Of a DNA stretch of 64,000 nt, positions 1 through 8,998 are shown piece by piece. The first letter of the stretch is position 1. Each line of letters starts with the position of its first letter. The notes below the pieces were generated by a model that saw nothing but the letters and a program-made list of their open reading frames with translations, was not told where the DNA came from and did no database searches. Both the position numbers and the translations under genes were made by a program. Origin of the DNA: Rhodopirellula bahusiensis (GTDB lineage Bacteria > Planctomycetota > Planctomycetia > Pirellulales > Pirellulaceae); the NCBI RefSeq assembly GCF_002727185.1, contig NZ_NIZW01000010.1, forward strand, positions 124,001-188,000, given 5' to 3'.

Positions 1-1199
1 TGGTTGTTCTGGCAGATTTTTAAAAGTACCGAGTTCAGTCCCGGACGCAGTTGGCAATTCGAAACGTACTGATCGATGCTCGAACCCGAGTGATAGACTT
101 CGTTGCTCAGGATGGGCTTTCCGTTGACCCAAGCTTTGTTGGCGTTGATGCAACCCAGCCTCGCTTGGACGTCGGTTGTTTCTCCTTCGGGCAGTTCGAA
201 GAAGCAAACCGCGTACGCGATTGCGTCCTTGGCATTGTCATAGGTGGGATTCAGATCCACCATTCCCGCGTTGTCCTCCGTGGCAAGTGATTGCCAATCA
301 AGCATGTCGCCGGATGGTTCGGCGGCGCCGGTCTCGCCCGCATTCGCGGAGGCTGACTTCGCCGCGAAAGATTGATTTGTCAGTTCGGTATCGAGCGGAG
401 AATCCGTGTACTTGGTTTCGACCTCGTAGACCTGATCGAATCCCTCGCTGTCTTTGTTGCCGAAGGGAGCGATGACTTGCCACTGCATGATCATCGCGAG
501 TTGTTTGGCAAGCTGAACGGGACGGTCGAGTTGCTTGAGCGATGCGGTGATGTCCCGAAGATGGTCCGGGTGACGAGCGAGCGGCAGCAACCGAAGGTAG
601 GCCTCGATTGCGTCTTCACCTTCGAGCTCCTCGGCCAAATCCAATTCACGCTGGATTGCCAAGTACCGAAGCGGAATGAACGGATCATCAACGGCTTGTT
701 CGAGCAATGGTTCGCGTCGCTGGGGAGCTCGGTCGACGAGGTGGCGATAGATCAGATATCGAGCATCGCCGTCGTGAGCGCGTTCATTGAAGAACGAGAG
801 CAAGTCTTCGTTGAGCGCACGCGTGTCTGCCTCTGTTGTTGCGTTGGATTCGGCCGCTTCGATTTGCTGAGAGGCCAACAAACGCAACCAATTTTTGGCA
901 CGTGGTTTCGCGTCACTCATCGAATTCAGCGTCGCGAAAAGTTGAGACGTCGAGACATCCGTCGACTTTGGTTGAGCCGACATCGTCTTCATCGCCTCGG
1001 TGTGTCCGACCCCTTCCGCTTCCACACGGTTGAGGACCTCGACCAACGAATCGTCGGTGGCGGTGTCAGCAGGCTGATCCGCCGTGGCGATGCCGCCCAA
1101 AAAGATCGCGGCCAGCAACGAGATTGCTGCTGGCCATTGGAGCTTCGAATTCGCGTTTGGTCGCGAAAACGTCCATCGCGAGGATCGAGACAGAGGCAT
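1..1199 (-). CDS. Secreted protein of unknown function, C-terminus beyond the window
   Basis: The minus strand stays open from an ATG at 1199 to the window edge, so about 399 codons are visible and the C-terminus is missing. Residues 20-40 form a hydrophobic signal or anchor segment ending near ATADQ. The middle is acidic and helical, with no motif I recognise. The visible end (VNGKPILSN, then LRPGLNSVLLKICQNN) resembles the beta-sandwich segment of carbohydrate-binding modules, where a ligand or sugar-binding face carries a V-x-V-N-G strand; this is a resemblance only. It follows the TPR protein on the same strand by 122 bases and could be co-transcribed. The start is the first ATG before the hydrophobic segment. 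No clear Shine-Dalgarno was seen. Confidence 0.75.
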   Translation of the reverse strand, partial: MPLSRSSRWTFSRPNANSKLQWPAAISLLAAIFLGGIATADQPADTATDDSLVEVLNRVEAEGVGHTEAMKTMSAQPKSTDVSTSQLFATLNSMSDAKPRAKNWLRLLASQQIEAAESNATTEADTRALNEDLLSFFNERAHDGDARYLIYRHLVDRAPQRREPLLEQAVDDPFIPLRYLAIQRELDLAEELEGEDAIEAYLRLLPLARHPDHLRDITASLKQLDRPVQLAKQLAMIMQWQVIAPFGNKDSEGFDQVYEVETKYTDSPLDTELTNQSFAAKSASANAGETGAAEPSGDMLDWQSLATEDNAGMVDLNPTYDNAKDAIAYAVCFFELPEGETTDVQARLGCINANKAWVNGKPILSNEVYHSGSSIDQYVSNCQLRPGLNSVLLKICQNN

Positions 1200-1321
1200 G
1201 ACTTGGGTCCCGGAAGGGAGGCGGGACGGATCCCGCCGAGAAATGGGCGAAGGCAACTTCGCATCATCCTACAACACTTCCAGGCACGCCGTTGTCGGCG
1301 GCTCAATCGAAACGGCTGTGA

Positions 1322-3217
1322 TCAAGTGTCGATCAAATCGTCGGGTGAGAGCAACGGAATCTGATTTTCCTCCGTGTCTTGCTTCTCACGCCAAGGTTCG
1401 TTGCCGCGATAGGATTCCAGCTCTTCCTGCAGTTGTTTGAGCTGAACCGATTCCTCGCTGGCTCCTTCTTCGAGTTCCTTTTGGGCGGCTTCGACCGCTT
1501 TTTCGCTCCACTTCTTGGCGTTTTCGAAGTCACCTGTTTCCGCGTAACCGGCGGCCAGGGTGCTCAGGATGTGGCCCTCGGCTTCTTCGGTCATCTCGAC
1601 AGCACGCAGACCGAGTTCGAGCGAACGGGCGCCATTTCGAACTTCGTCTTTCGGCGAAGTTGCGAGGACCCATGCCAAGTTATTCAGCACGCTGGGGAGG
1701 ATGATTGCGTCGGCTTCGTCATCGGCATCGAGGTTGGTCAACGCTTTTTCGTAGTCCGCGATGGCTTCGGCGTGATCGCCAACGGCGAGGTAAGCGTCGC
1801 CGCGAGATCGCAAGACGGATGCATTCTTGGGATCACGATCCAGCACACCACTGAGCATGTCGATGGCTTGGCGAGGTCGATCGTCTTGTAGATAGAGGTT
1901 GGCCAGTTGCAATTGGCGATACACATCATCGGGACTGCGGTCGATCAAGATTTTCATGTCGTTGATCGCGTCCGCCATTCGTCCTTCTTCCACCGCGATG
2001 AAACAGCGAACCACGATGGCTTGATCGAGTTGTTCGACTTGAGGTGCCAAATCGATAGCGGCGTCCAAGTCACGTTTGGCATCTTTGACATCGTCGCGGC
2101 GAAGCGAGATTTCCGCACGTTGCAGCAAAGCGATTGGATCCTTGGGCTGCATCGCGAGAGCTTTGTTCAGATCCGCCAACGCGTCATCTTCGCGGTCCAT
2201 GTTCGTGTACAGCAACGCTCGCAGACGATACAAGCCTTCGCTTGGGCGGGCTTGGATGGTTTTGCTGAGCAATGCCAGTGCATCGTCGGCACGATCGAGC
2301 TCGACCAGTTGCTGAACCGTGGCCGCTGCGATTTGTTCGTTTGTGGGGTCGAGTTCGAGAACCTTTTGCAAGTCTTCGACTGCTTCGTCGAAGTCGCCTT
2401 CCTGCATTCGAAGTCCCGCTCGTTGACGGACGGCTTCGGCGTTGCTCGGATCCAGTTCGATTGCTTTAGTCAGATCCGCCAATTGATCCTCGGATTCGTC
2501 TTGGGTCATCGCGCGAAGCAAATAAGCCGTGCTGAGTTCTTTGGGATCGTCTTGCAACAGTTCGATGGCGGCCGAGGTCGCTTTGGCGATTCGTTCTTCG
2601 TCACCATCGGGAAGCAGGTTCAACCGGGCGATCAGCATGTGAGCTTCGGCCAACTTGGGATCATTTTCGATCGCCTGATCGAGAACTCGCAGGGCTTCGT
2701 CACGGACTTGCAATGCGCGGCGGCCTCTCATGCGAGTCATCGCACCCGCCAGGCCTTGGCCTCGTTGCAGTTGGATGCTGCCGAGCATCTTTTTCGCGAA
2801 AGATTGATTTTCGTCGTCGAGTCCCTTGGCCAAGGCGGATTCGATCAGCGAAGCGACAGCCTCCAGATCATCGTTGGATTCCGCATCGATGCGTTTCAGG
2901 ACGGCTTCGTCCAAGTCAGCTTGGCCGGGATCCGCCGCTTGCTTCATTTGCGAAGGCAACAACGGGGGCGCACCCGGAGGGACCGGTGCGACGGGAGGTG
3001 CCGGTTGAGCTTCTTCGGCCGGGGCAGTTTCAGTCGCCGGTTCTTGTTCAAGCGTCGTGTCGGGAGCTTGCAAAGGAGCGGCCTGCAACGAATGGACAGG
3101 CAACGCAGAGAAACAAATGACCGCGACGCCCGCCAAGACGCGAGGGTGGCCGAGTGTGTCGGCAATGGGGCGGAGGAGGTTCGAGTGTGAACGCTGGCCG
3201 CTGCGTCGATGATTCAT
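1322..3217 (-). CDS. Secreted TPR-repeat protein
   Basis: This 631-residue protein has a hydrophobic N-terminal stretch (about residues 25-46, ending SLQAAP), so it is probably exported to the periplasm. A Pro/Glu-rich linker follows to about residue 90. From about residue 140 to 560 it is an array of tetratricopeptide repeats; clear units include the A-x-A-D-L-x-K-A-L and A-I-A-D-Y-E-K-A-L helices. TPR arrays are protein-interaction scaffolds, and no catalytic domain is visible. The last 60 residues are acidic and Gln/Glu-rich. It sits upstream of the partial secreted protein on the same strand, so the two may share a transcript. The specific partner cannot be read from sequence. Confidence 0.88.
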   Translation of the reverse strand: MNHRRSGQRSHSNLLRPIADTLGHPRVLAGVAVICFSALPVHSLQAAPLQAPDTTLEQEPATETAPAEEAQPAPPVAPVPPGAPPLLPSQMKQAADPGQADLDEAVLKRIDAESNDDLEAVASLIESALAKGLDDENQSFAKKMLGSIQLQRGQGLAGAMTRMRGRRALQVRDEALRVLDQAIENDPKLAEAHMLIARLNLLPDGDEERIAKATSAAIELLQDDPKELSTAYLLRAMTQDESEDQLADLTKAIELDPSNAEAVRQRAGLRMQEGDFDEAVEDLQKVLELDPTNEQIAAATVQQLVELDRADDALALLSKTIQARPSEGLYRLRALLYTNMDREDDALADLNKALAMQPKDPIALLQRAEISLRRDDVKDAKRDLDAAIDLAPQVEQLDQAIVVRCFIAVEEGRMADAINDMKILIDRSPDDVYRQLQLANLYLQDDRPRQAIDMLSGVLDRDPKNASVLRSRGDAYLAVGDHAEAIADYEKALTNLDADDEADAIILPSVLNNLAWVLATSPKDEVRNGARSLELGLRAVEMTEEAEGHILSTLAAGYAETGDFENAKKWSEKAVEAAQKELEEGASEESVQLKQLQEELESYRGNEPWREKQDTEENQIPLLSPDDLIDT

Positions 3218-3505
3218 CCAGAAGTCTCGTCGAGGGGAGGTGGGTCAAATTGGAAGGGTGTTGGATTCGGTTTCCGGAAACCGTTGCCGCTGAATCCATT
3301 CGTATCGCGTGGCACGCGGGTTCGGGAAAGGAGCGCGGTTTGCATTCGCTGTTCCGGAACCCTGTGTTTCGCGGACGAACTCCATCGTATCATTTTTAGG
3401 AAACGAGAAGCCCCGGTCGCGGGATCGCGGTCCATTATGCCGGTTTCGAAGAAAGCCGCGAAGGGGAATCCGGACGTTGAAACGCCAAGAACGAGAATTG
3501 AGACG

Positions 3506-4471
3506 ATGAAACACAGCGTATTGGTCACACGGCAAATTCCCGGCGATTCGCTGCAGCGTCTTCGAGAGGTTTGTGAAGTCGAGGTTTGGCCCGAGACATT
3601 GCCGCCCAGTCGCGATGAGCTTTGTCGGCTTGTCAAAGGACGGCATGGATTGCTGACAATGTTGAGCGATCGGGTCGACGGTGAGTTGATGGATGTCGCG
3701 GGAGATCAGCTTTGTGTCGTCAGCAATTACGCGGTCGGATACAACAACATCGACGTCGACGCGGCCAAGATCCGCGGCATTGCGGTGGGGAATACGCCGG
3801 ACGTGCTGACCGATGCGACCGCTGATTTGGCGGTTTCGCTGCTCTTTGCGGCCTCGCGGCACGTTCTGACCGCCGGCAACCAGGTTTGTGACGGCGAGTG
3901 GAAAACTTGGGAGCCGACCGGTTGGTTGGGCGTCGAACCCGCGGGCAAGACGCTGGGGATCGTCGGCATGGGACGCATCGGAAAGGCAACTGCGAAGCGA
4001 TTGGTCGGCGGTTGGGAAATGGATTTGCTTTACACCTCCCGGAGCGACCAAACGGATATGGAAAAAGAATTGAGCGGCCGCCGCGTCGAACTCGACACTT
4101 TGTTGGCCGAAAGCGATTTCGTGTCCGTCCATGTCGCGTTGACCGACCAAACTCGCAACCTGATTGATGAAGATGCGATCTCGAAAATGAAGTCGACTGC
4201 GGTGCTGGTCAATACGGCTCGCGGCGAGATCATCGATCAAGACGCTTTGGTGAAGGCTCTCGAAAGTCGATCGATTTTCGCGGCGGGATTGGACGTGACC
4301 ACTCCCGAACCGTTGTCCGCCGATCACCCGTTGGTGAAGTCGCCTCATTGTGTGATCCTGCCACACATTGGCAGTGCGACTCACGCTAGTCGCAATGCGA
4401 TGTCCGAGATTGCGGTCGACAATTTGATCGCGGGGTTGTCCGATCAGCCGCTCCGGTGCTCGGTGACTTGA
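3506..4471 (+). CDS. D-2-hydroxyacid dehydrogenase (glyoxylate/hydroxypyruvate reductase type)
   Basis: The 321-residue protein belongs to the D-isomer-specific 2-hydroxyacid dehydrogenase family, which reduces 2-keto acids such as glyoxylate or hydroxypyruvate with NAD(P)H in the cytoplasm. The Rossmann motif GMGRIG lies at residues 154-159. The catalytic set is complete: Arg239 in NTARG, Glu268 in TTPEP and His287 in LPHIGS. Length fits the family. I chose the ATG at 3506 because the product then begins MKHSVLVTR, the usual first strand; an in-frame ATG at 3437 would add 23 residues unlike the family. It lacks the C-terminal ACT domain of long SerA enzymes, so glycerate dehydrogenase or glyoxylate reductase is more likely than phosphoglycerate dehydrogenase. 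Confidence 0.9.
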   Translation: MKHSVLVTRQIPGDSLQRLREVCEVEVWPETLPPSRDELCRLVKGRHGLLTMLSDRVDGELMDVAGDQLCVVSNYAVGYNNIDVDAAKIRGIAVGNTPDVLTDATADLAVSLLFAASRHVLTAGNQVCDGEWKTWEPTGWLGVEPAGKTLGIVGMGRIGKATAKRLVGGWEMDLLYTSRSDQTDMEKELSGRRVELDTLLAESDFVSVHVALTDQTRNLIDEDAISKMKSTAVLVNTARGEIIDQDALVKALESRSIFAAGLDVTTPEPLSADHPLVKSPHCVILPHIGSATHASRNAMSEIAVDNLIAGLSDQPLRCSVT

Positions 4472-4549
4472 GCAAGCGGATGACACTTCGCTGCAGAGTC
4501 GTTCGTTTCGAATTTTCCATCTGCCGATCGCCACTCCAAGGAACACGCC

Positions 4550-6256
4550 GTGCGTCACTGGTGGAACTACATTGTCGAAACGATTGAACGCCCGCGGGAC
4601 GAACTGTCTCGCCGCCAGCATCAACTTCGCACGGCCTGGGATTTAGTCATTCACTGCAGCGAACAACTGCACCGACATCGTGCTGAGGGCATGGCGGCGG
4701 AATTGACTTACCGGACCATTTTTTCATTGATTCCCGTCGTGGTGCTGGGGTTGGTGATGTTTCGCGTCTTCGGCGGATTGGACGATGTGCAGCTGAGGGT
4801 GGAGAACCAGTTGTATTCGTTCTTTGGCGTTCCACAGATTCCGGCCGAGTACATCCCGGTGCCGGAACCCGAACCCGGTGCCTTGCCTATCGAAGCGAGC
4901 TTGGACCCGACGGAAGTGAACACGCCGGACTTTGCTGATTCAGATGATCCGGTGATCGAAACCATTGTGCCGGAAGAAGGCGAAGTCGCCGACGTCGATG
5001 AGAACGGTGCGACCGGGGAGGAAGGAATCGGAGGTGGGGCGGACGGCATGATGCAAGGCGATGCCACCGACCCAACCATTGATGGCTATCCGCCGACACC
5101 GGAAGCAGCGGCGGGTGAAGCCATCGACGCGGAAGAAATGGAAGGCAAAGCGGAAGCCGACGACCAAGCTCGCGAAATCATTCGGCAAACTTTGCACGGA
5201 GCGACGTCCAAGATTGCTTCGTTGGATTTTGCGTCGATCGGCGTCTTTGGGTTGTTGCTGTTTATCTACGCGGCGGTTGCGCTAGCGGACGCTACCGAGT
5301 ACTTGTTCAACCGAATCTTTGATGCACCGACGCAGCGGCCGATTCATCTTCGCGTGGCGGTGCACTGGTCGATCATCACGCTCGGAAGTGGGCTGCTGGC
5401 GCTCAGCCTTTACATGTCGGCTCAAGTCATCGATTGGTTTGGAGATTTGGGGGCCGGTTCGGGACCGGTTTGGATTTTGCAACACGCGTTGTCGCTACTG
5501 GCCGGTTGGGTGTTGTTGTTTTTGCTCTATGCGTTGATGCCCAACACGCACGTTTCGGTTCGAGCAGCGGTGATGGGATCGGCGGTCAGTGCGGTGCTGT
5601 GGGAAGTCGCCAAGTACGGTTTTCAGATTTACGTCACCACGGCCGTTCCTTATTTAGAGCTTTACGGATCGATCGGTGTGATCCCGTTGTTCCTGCTTTG
5701 GATCTACCTGACTTGGTTGATCGTTCTGTTCGGATTGATTCTGACCTACACACTGCAAACGGTTCGCGGCAAAGAGTTCCGTCGAGGTGGTGAAAAGCAG
5801 GAGGATCTGCCCGCCGGAGACCCCGATTGGATGCTGCCAATCATGACCGAAGTCGCGATCGCGTTTGCGGATGGCGAAGCGGTGGGGCGGCAGGAACTGT
5901 CCGATCGTTTGGGGCTTTCCAGCCGTGTGGTTCATGAGATGGAGAACCGTTTGATCGAGGCCAACTTCCTTCGACGAGTGGTGACGGGGGCGGGGCAAGA
6001 GAACCAATTGACGCTCGCACGACCCGCCAACAACATTTTGCTCGCTGAAGTGATGCGGTTGGCTCACCGGTTCCGTCCCGCGAGCAATCATCCGGCTTGG
6101 AAAACGTTGGCCGACTTGAAGGAAGCGGAATGCGTTGCCGCTGGTACCCGCTCGCTCGCTGATTGGATGACGGAGGATTTGCCGCCGGAGGCCGATGCGA
6201 ACTCCGCCGAAGTTGTTGGCGACACGTCCGAAGAGGACGCCGATTCGGATGGTTGA
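4550..6256 (+). CDS. YihY/BrkB-family inner membrane protein with acidic insert and C-terminal winged-helix-like tail
   Basis: The GTG-started 568-residue protein matches the YihY/virulence factor BrkB family (once called ribonuclease BN). The family signature is visible as AEGMAAELTYRTIFSLIPV near residue 45 and LFIYAAVALADATEYLFNRI near residue 240, followed by four further membrane helices to about residue 400. Between the first helix and the second there is an acidic, low-complexity insert of about 110 residues (95-205), which the family normally lacks. After the last helix, about 160 soluble residues include a helix-turn-helix-like part (VGRQELSDRLGLSSRVVHEMENRLIEANFLRRV), as in the longer YihY proteins. 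Molecular function of the family is unsettled. Confidence 0.88.
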   Translation: MRHWWNYIVETIERPRDELSRRQHQLRTAWDLVIHCSEQLHRHRAEGMAAELTYRTIFSLIPVVVLGLVMFRVFGGLDDVQLRVENQLYSFFGVPQIPAEYIPVPEPEPGALPIEASLDPTEVNTPDFADSDDPVIETIVPEEGEVADVDENGATGEEGIGGGADGMMQGDATDPTIDGYPPTPEAAAGEAIDAEEMEGKAEADDQAREIIRQTLHGATSKIASLDFASIGVFGLLLFIYAAVALADATEYLFNRIFDAPTQRPIHLRVAVHWSIITLGSGLLALSLYMSAQVIDWFGDLGAGSGPVWILQHALSLLAGWVLLFLLYALMPNTHVSVRAAVMGSAVSAVLWEVAKYGFQIYVTTAVPYLELYGSIGVIPLFLLWIYLTWLIVLFGLILTYTLQTVRGKEFRRGGEKQEDLPAGDPDWMLPIMTEVAIAFADGEAVGRQELSDRLGLSSRVVHEMENRLIEANFLRRVVTGAGQENQLTLARPANNILLAEVMRLAHRFRPASNHPAWKTLADLKEAECVAAGTRSLADWMTEDLPPEADANSAEVVGDTSEEDADSDG

Positions 6257-6434
6257 ATGAAGTTTGTCTCACTCACGCCGCGACCGAGTTGCTGCGCTTG
6301 ACACTGGATCACGGGGCCAGGACGATGATATCGGCCCCTGGAAATCCGAGTGAAGGAAAAAACGCCTTCCTCGTGTTCTTTTCGAGCCTCTTTCAACCAG
6401 GTAGCTTCGCCCGGTTTGAAAAAATGCCGCCCCC

Positions 6435-7523
6435 ATGAGACGCCCCATGATCGCATCGCTGTTGCTGGACACCCTGCCTTTGGCTCAGATGCCCAAGGTC
6501 ACCACCGCACTTTTGGTTGGTGCGTTGGTGATTTTCGCCGGGATCGTCGTGGTGCTGTTTATCTTCACCAGTTACTTCGGATTGTGGATCCAATCCGTGC
6601 TGACGGGATCCAAAATCTCGTTTGGCAACTTGATTGGGATGACCTTTCGAAAGGTCAACACTCGGGCGATTGTGCGAAGCAAGATCATGGCGACCCAGGC
6701 TGGGTTGGATGATCCCGAATTGACGGTCGGCGCGCTCGAGGCGCATTACCTGGCCGGAGGAAATGTTCAACAAGTCATTCGGGCGTTGATCGCCGCGAAA
6801 AAAGCGAAGACGATTTCTCTGACGTTCCGAGAGGCGACGGCGATTGACCTCGCAGGTCGCGACGTATTGGAATCAGTTCAAACGAGCGTCTATCCCAAAG
6901 TCATCGATTGCCCGCCACGTGGTTCCGCGAAACCTTCGTTGGATGCGGTTGCGAAAGATGGGATTCAGCTGAAGGTTCGGGCACGAGTGACGGTGCGAGC
7001 CAACTTGCAACAGTTGATTGGTGGTGCGACGGAAGAAACCATCATCGCCCGCGTCGGAGAAGGGATCGTTAGCGCGATTGGCTCGGCGGACAACCACAAG
7101 GCGGTTCTCGAAAACCCCGACGTGATCAGTAAAGCCGTGTTGGTGAAGAAGCTGGATTCGCAAACCGCGTTCGAGATCGTTTCGATCGACATCGCTGACA
7201 TCGACGTGGGTGCGAACATCGGTGCTCGGTTGCAGGCCGATCAAGCGGAAGCTGACACCGCCGTGGCTCGAGCCAATGCGGAAGGCAAGCGTGCCGCCGC
7301 GGTCGCTGAAGAACAAGAAATGCAGGCGTTGATTGCCAAGAGTCAAGCTGAAGTGGTCGAGGCCCAAGCCGATGTGCCACGCGCGATGGCCGAGGCTTTC
7401 CGGAGCGGTAAGCTCTTGGTGATGGATTACTACCGATTGCAAAACGTGAACGCCGACACTGACATGCGAAAAGCGCTTGCCGGCCATTCGCAGGAATCCG
7501 ACGTGGTGGAAGAAGGTCGCTGA
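6435..7523 (+). CDS. floA: Flotillin-like protein FloA
   Basis: The 362-residue protein matches FloA (YqfA, UPF0365), a bacterial flotillin that organises membrane microdomains. Residues 19-48 form the membrane hairpin ([14 protein letters not shown] and following). The SPFH-like region follows, with the family segments [10 protein letters not shown] and IMATQAGL, then a long coiled coil rich in Ala, Glu and Gln (about 265-330, repeated [19 protein letters not shown] heptads). Length and order agree with FloA. Flotillin operons often include an NfeD protein; none is here. Instead the next gene starts one base after this stop codon. Confidence 0.93.
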   Translation: MRRPMIASLLLDTLPLAQMPKVTTALLVGALVIFAGIVVVLFIFTSYFGLWIQSVLTGSKISFGNLIGMTFRKVNTRAIVRSKIMATQAGLDDPELTVGALEAHYLAGGNVQQVIRALIAAKKAKTISLTFREATAIDLAGRDVLESVQTSVYPKVIDCPPRGSAKPSLDAVAKDGIQLKVRARVTVRANLQQLIGGATEETIIARVGEGIVSAIGSADNHKAVLENPDVISKAVLVKKLDSQTAFEIVSIDIADIDVGANIGARLQADQAEADTAVARANAEGKRAAAVAEEQEMQALIAKSQAEVVEAQADVPRAMAEAFRSGKLLVMDYYRLQNVNADTDMRKALAGHSQESDVVEEGR

Positions 7524-7524
7524 A

Positions 7525-7959
7525 ATGCCTCGCGAGGAAAACCCAAACGAGTTGGAAGCCTTCCTTCGCAAGTCCGCGGAGACTCGGCAACGCAACGCGA
7601 TCGAATATCGCGAATTGCAGGAGGAACAGCGTCGGGACCAACGCGGGACTCGTCCTCGGCAGTACTCAGATCGAAATCGTGAGCGAGTGTCGCGGCAGCT
7701 CGCCGAGGCCATCGATGTGTCGATCGTGGATGACCACGGCGATGATGACGTCGTGGTCGGCGAAGTCGTTGAGGAACGACTGGGCAAAAGTTTGGATAGC
7801 GAGAGAGCTTCGATCGGACAGGATCGCAGTTCATCGAGCTCGAATTCTGGAGGCCGGGTGGTGACGCCCGCCGAAAATCTGCGACGATTGCTGTCCCGAC
7901 CCGGTGGGGCTCAACAAGCGTTCTTGATGAGCGAAATTCTCAAACGTCGCCCGTTTTAG
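7525..7959 (+). CDS. Small charged protein coupled to FloA, function unknown
   Basis: The 144-residue product starts at an ATG that follows the floA stop (7521-7523) after a single base, so translation is almost certainly coupled. It is hydrophilic and has no membrane segment. Residues 5-55 are Glu/Arg/Gln-rich and helical, an acidic middle reads DVSIVDDHGDDDVVVGEVVEE, a Ser-rich linker follows, and the C-terminus (TPAENLRRLL, then FLMSEILKRRPF) is again helical. I do not recognise a family. The tight coupling suggests a soluble partner or regulator of the flotillin; this is inference from position only. Confidence 0.8.
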   Translation: MPREENPNELEAFLRKSAETRQRNAIEYRELQEEQRRDQRGTRPRQYSDRNRERVSRQLAEAIDVSIVDDHGDDDVVVGEVVEERLGKSLDSERASIGQDRSSSSSNSGGRVVTPAENLRRLLSRPGGAQQAFLMSEILKRRPF

Positions 7960-7994
7960 CGACGCCAAATTTTTGTGATGGATAGATTGCCAGA

Positions 7995-8900
7995 ATGGGG
8001 CTGAACGAACGCGACTACAGTCGCTCGGAACGAACACCTTGGGATCGAATCGAGAATCCCGTCTCGATGATCAAGATTTTGATCGGAATCAATGTCGCGG
8101 TTTTTCTTGTGGACATTGTTTTTGCCGATCAGCTGATCCAGTGGTTTGGCGTGAGAGGTCAGACTCTTTTCAAACCATGGCTGTGGTTCCAAGCTCTGAC
8201 CTATGGATTTCTGCACAACGTTCAGGACGTCCTGCACATTCTGTTCAACATGTTCTTGTTGTTCATCTTTGGGCGACCGGTTGAGCAACGGTTGGGGGGC
8301 AACGAATTCCTTCGGTTTTATCTAATCGCAGTGATCTTCGGTGGCATCGTTGCGATGCTGTACCCATGTGCAATGTCGTTGATTTATACGGGGCAAATCA
8401 GTCCCGATTTCATCGGTGTGCCCACCATTGGAGCCAGTGGTGCTGTGGTGGCTGTGATGGTTTTGTTCGCCTGCTACTTCCCCAATCAGGAAGTGCTGTT
8501 CATGTTCGTTTTCCCCATGAAGGCTTGGGTTTTGGCCAGCCTTTTGGTGGTGGGAGACCTGGCATCGGCGTTGGGTCTGTTTGGCGGGGCAAGTTCCACC
8601 GCCTTCGAAGTCCACTTGGCCGGGGCCGTTTTTGGGTTCCTTTACTATCAGCTCGGATGGTCGTTTCAGTGGCTTGATTTCACACGGTTCGCTGAGATTC
8701 CTGAGCGAATGCGGCAGAAATCGCGACGGGCGAAGCTGAAATTGCACGATCCCGATAAAAAAATCCGGGCAGAAGCAGAGGATGCGGACCGAATTCTAGC
8801 TAAAATCCATGAGTCAGGAGAATCCAGCCTGACATCCTCGGAACGTAAGACCCTGGAGCGATACAGCCGGCGTCAGCGACAAAAACGCGAGTTGGACTGA
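7995..8900 (+). CDS. Rhomboid-family intramembrane serine protease
   Basis: The 301-residue protein has six or seven hydrophobic helices and the complete rhomboid signature. The H-x3-N pair is His81 and Asn85 (HILFN), the catalytic serine is Ser148 in GASG (residues 146-149), and the catalytic histidine is His207 in EVHLAGAVFGF. Rhomboids cut membrane proteins within or next to a transmembrane helix. The last 75 residues are cytosolic, basic and helical (KSRRAKLKLHDPDKK), typical of the longer bacterial rhomboids with a C-terminal tail. It follows the floA pair by 35 bases on the same strand, so a membrane-organisation operon is plausible. Confidence 0.93.
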   Translation: MGLNERDYSRSERTPWDRIENPVSMIKILIGINVAVFLVDIVFADQLIQWFGVRGQTLFKPWLWFQALTYGFLHNVQDVLHILFNMFLLFIFGRPVEQRLGGNEFLRFYLIAVIFGGIVAMLYPCAMSLIYTGQISPDFIGVPTIGASGAVVAVMVLFACYFPNQEVLFMFVFPMKAWVLASLLVVGDLASALGLFGGASSTAFEVHLAGAVFGFLYYQLGWSFQWLDFTRFAEIPERMRQKSRRAKLKLHDPDKKIRAEAEDADRILAKIHESGESSLTSSERKTLERYSRRQRQKRELD

Positions 8901-8998
8901 ACCGCTCCGAGTGAACTGGCAATCCGTGAGGACGCGTACCTCTGGTTGAGTCGCTCGTCAGTTCCACATCCACCTTGGCACCTTTCCATTTCGGTCCA

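Noticed and set aside
372..1364. A 330-codon plus frame near the left edge
   Set aside because: It overlaps the minus-strand secreted protein, which has a signal peptide and runs open to the edge; the plus product is Arg-rich and unnatural.
1907..3190. A 427-codon plus frame opposite the TPR gene
   Set aside because: Its product is Phe/Gln/Arg-rich without domain signatures, while the minus strand gives clear TPR units.
3245..4624. A 459-codon minus frame opposite the hydroxyacid dehydrogenase
   Set aside because: The plus strand carries all catalytic residues of the dehydrogenase; the minus product has no recognisable features.
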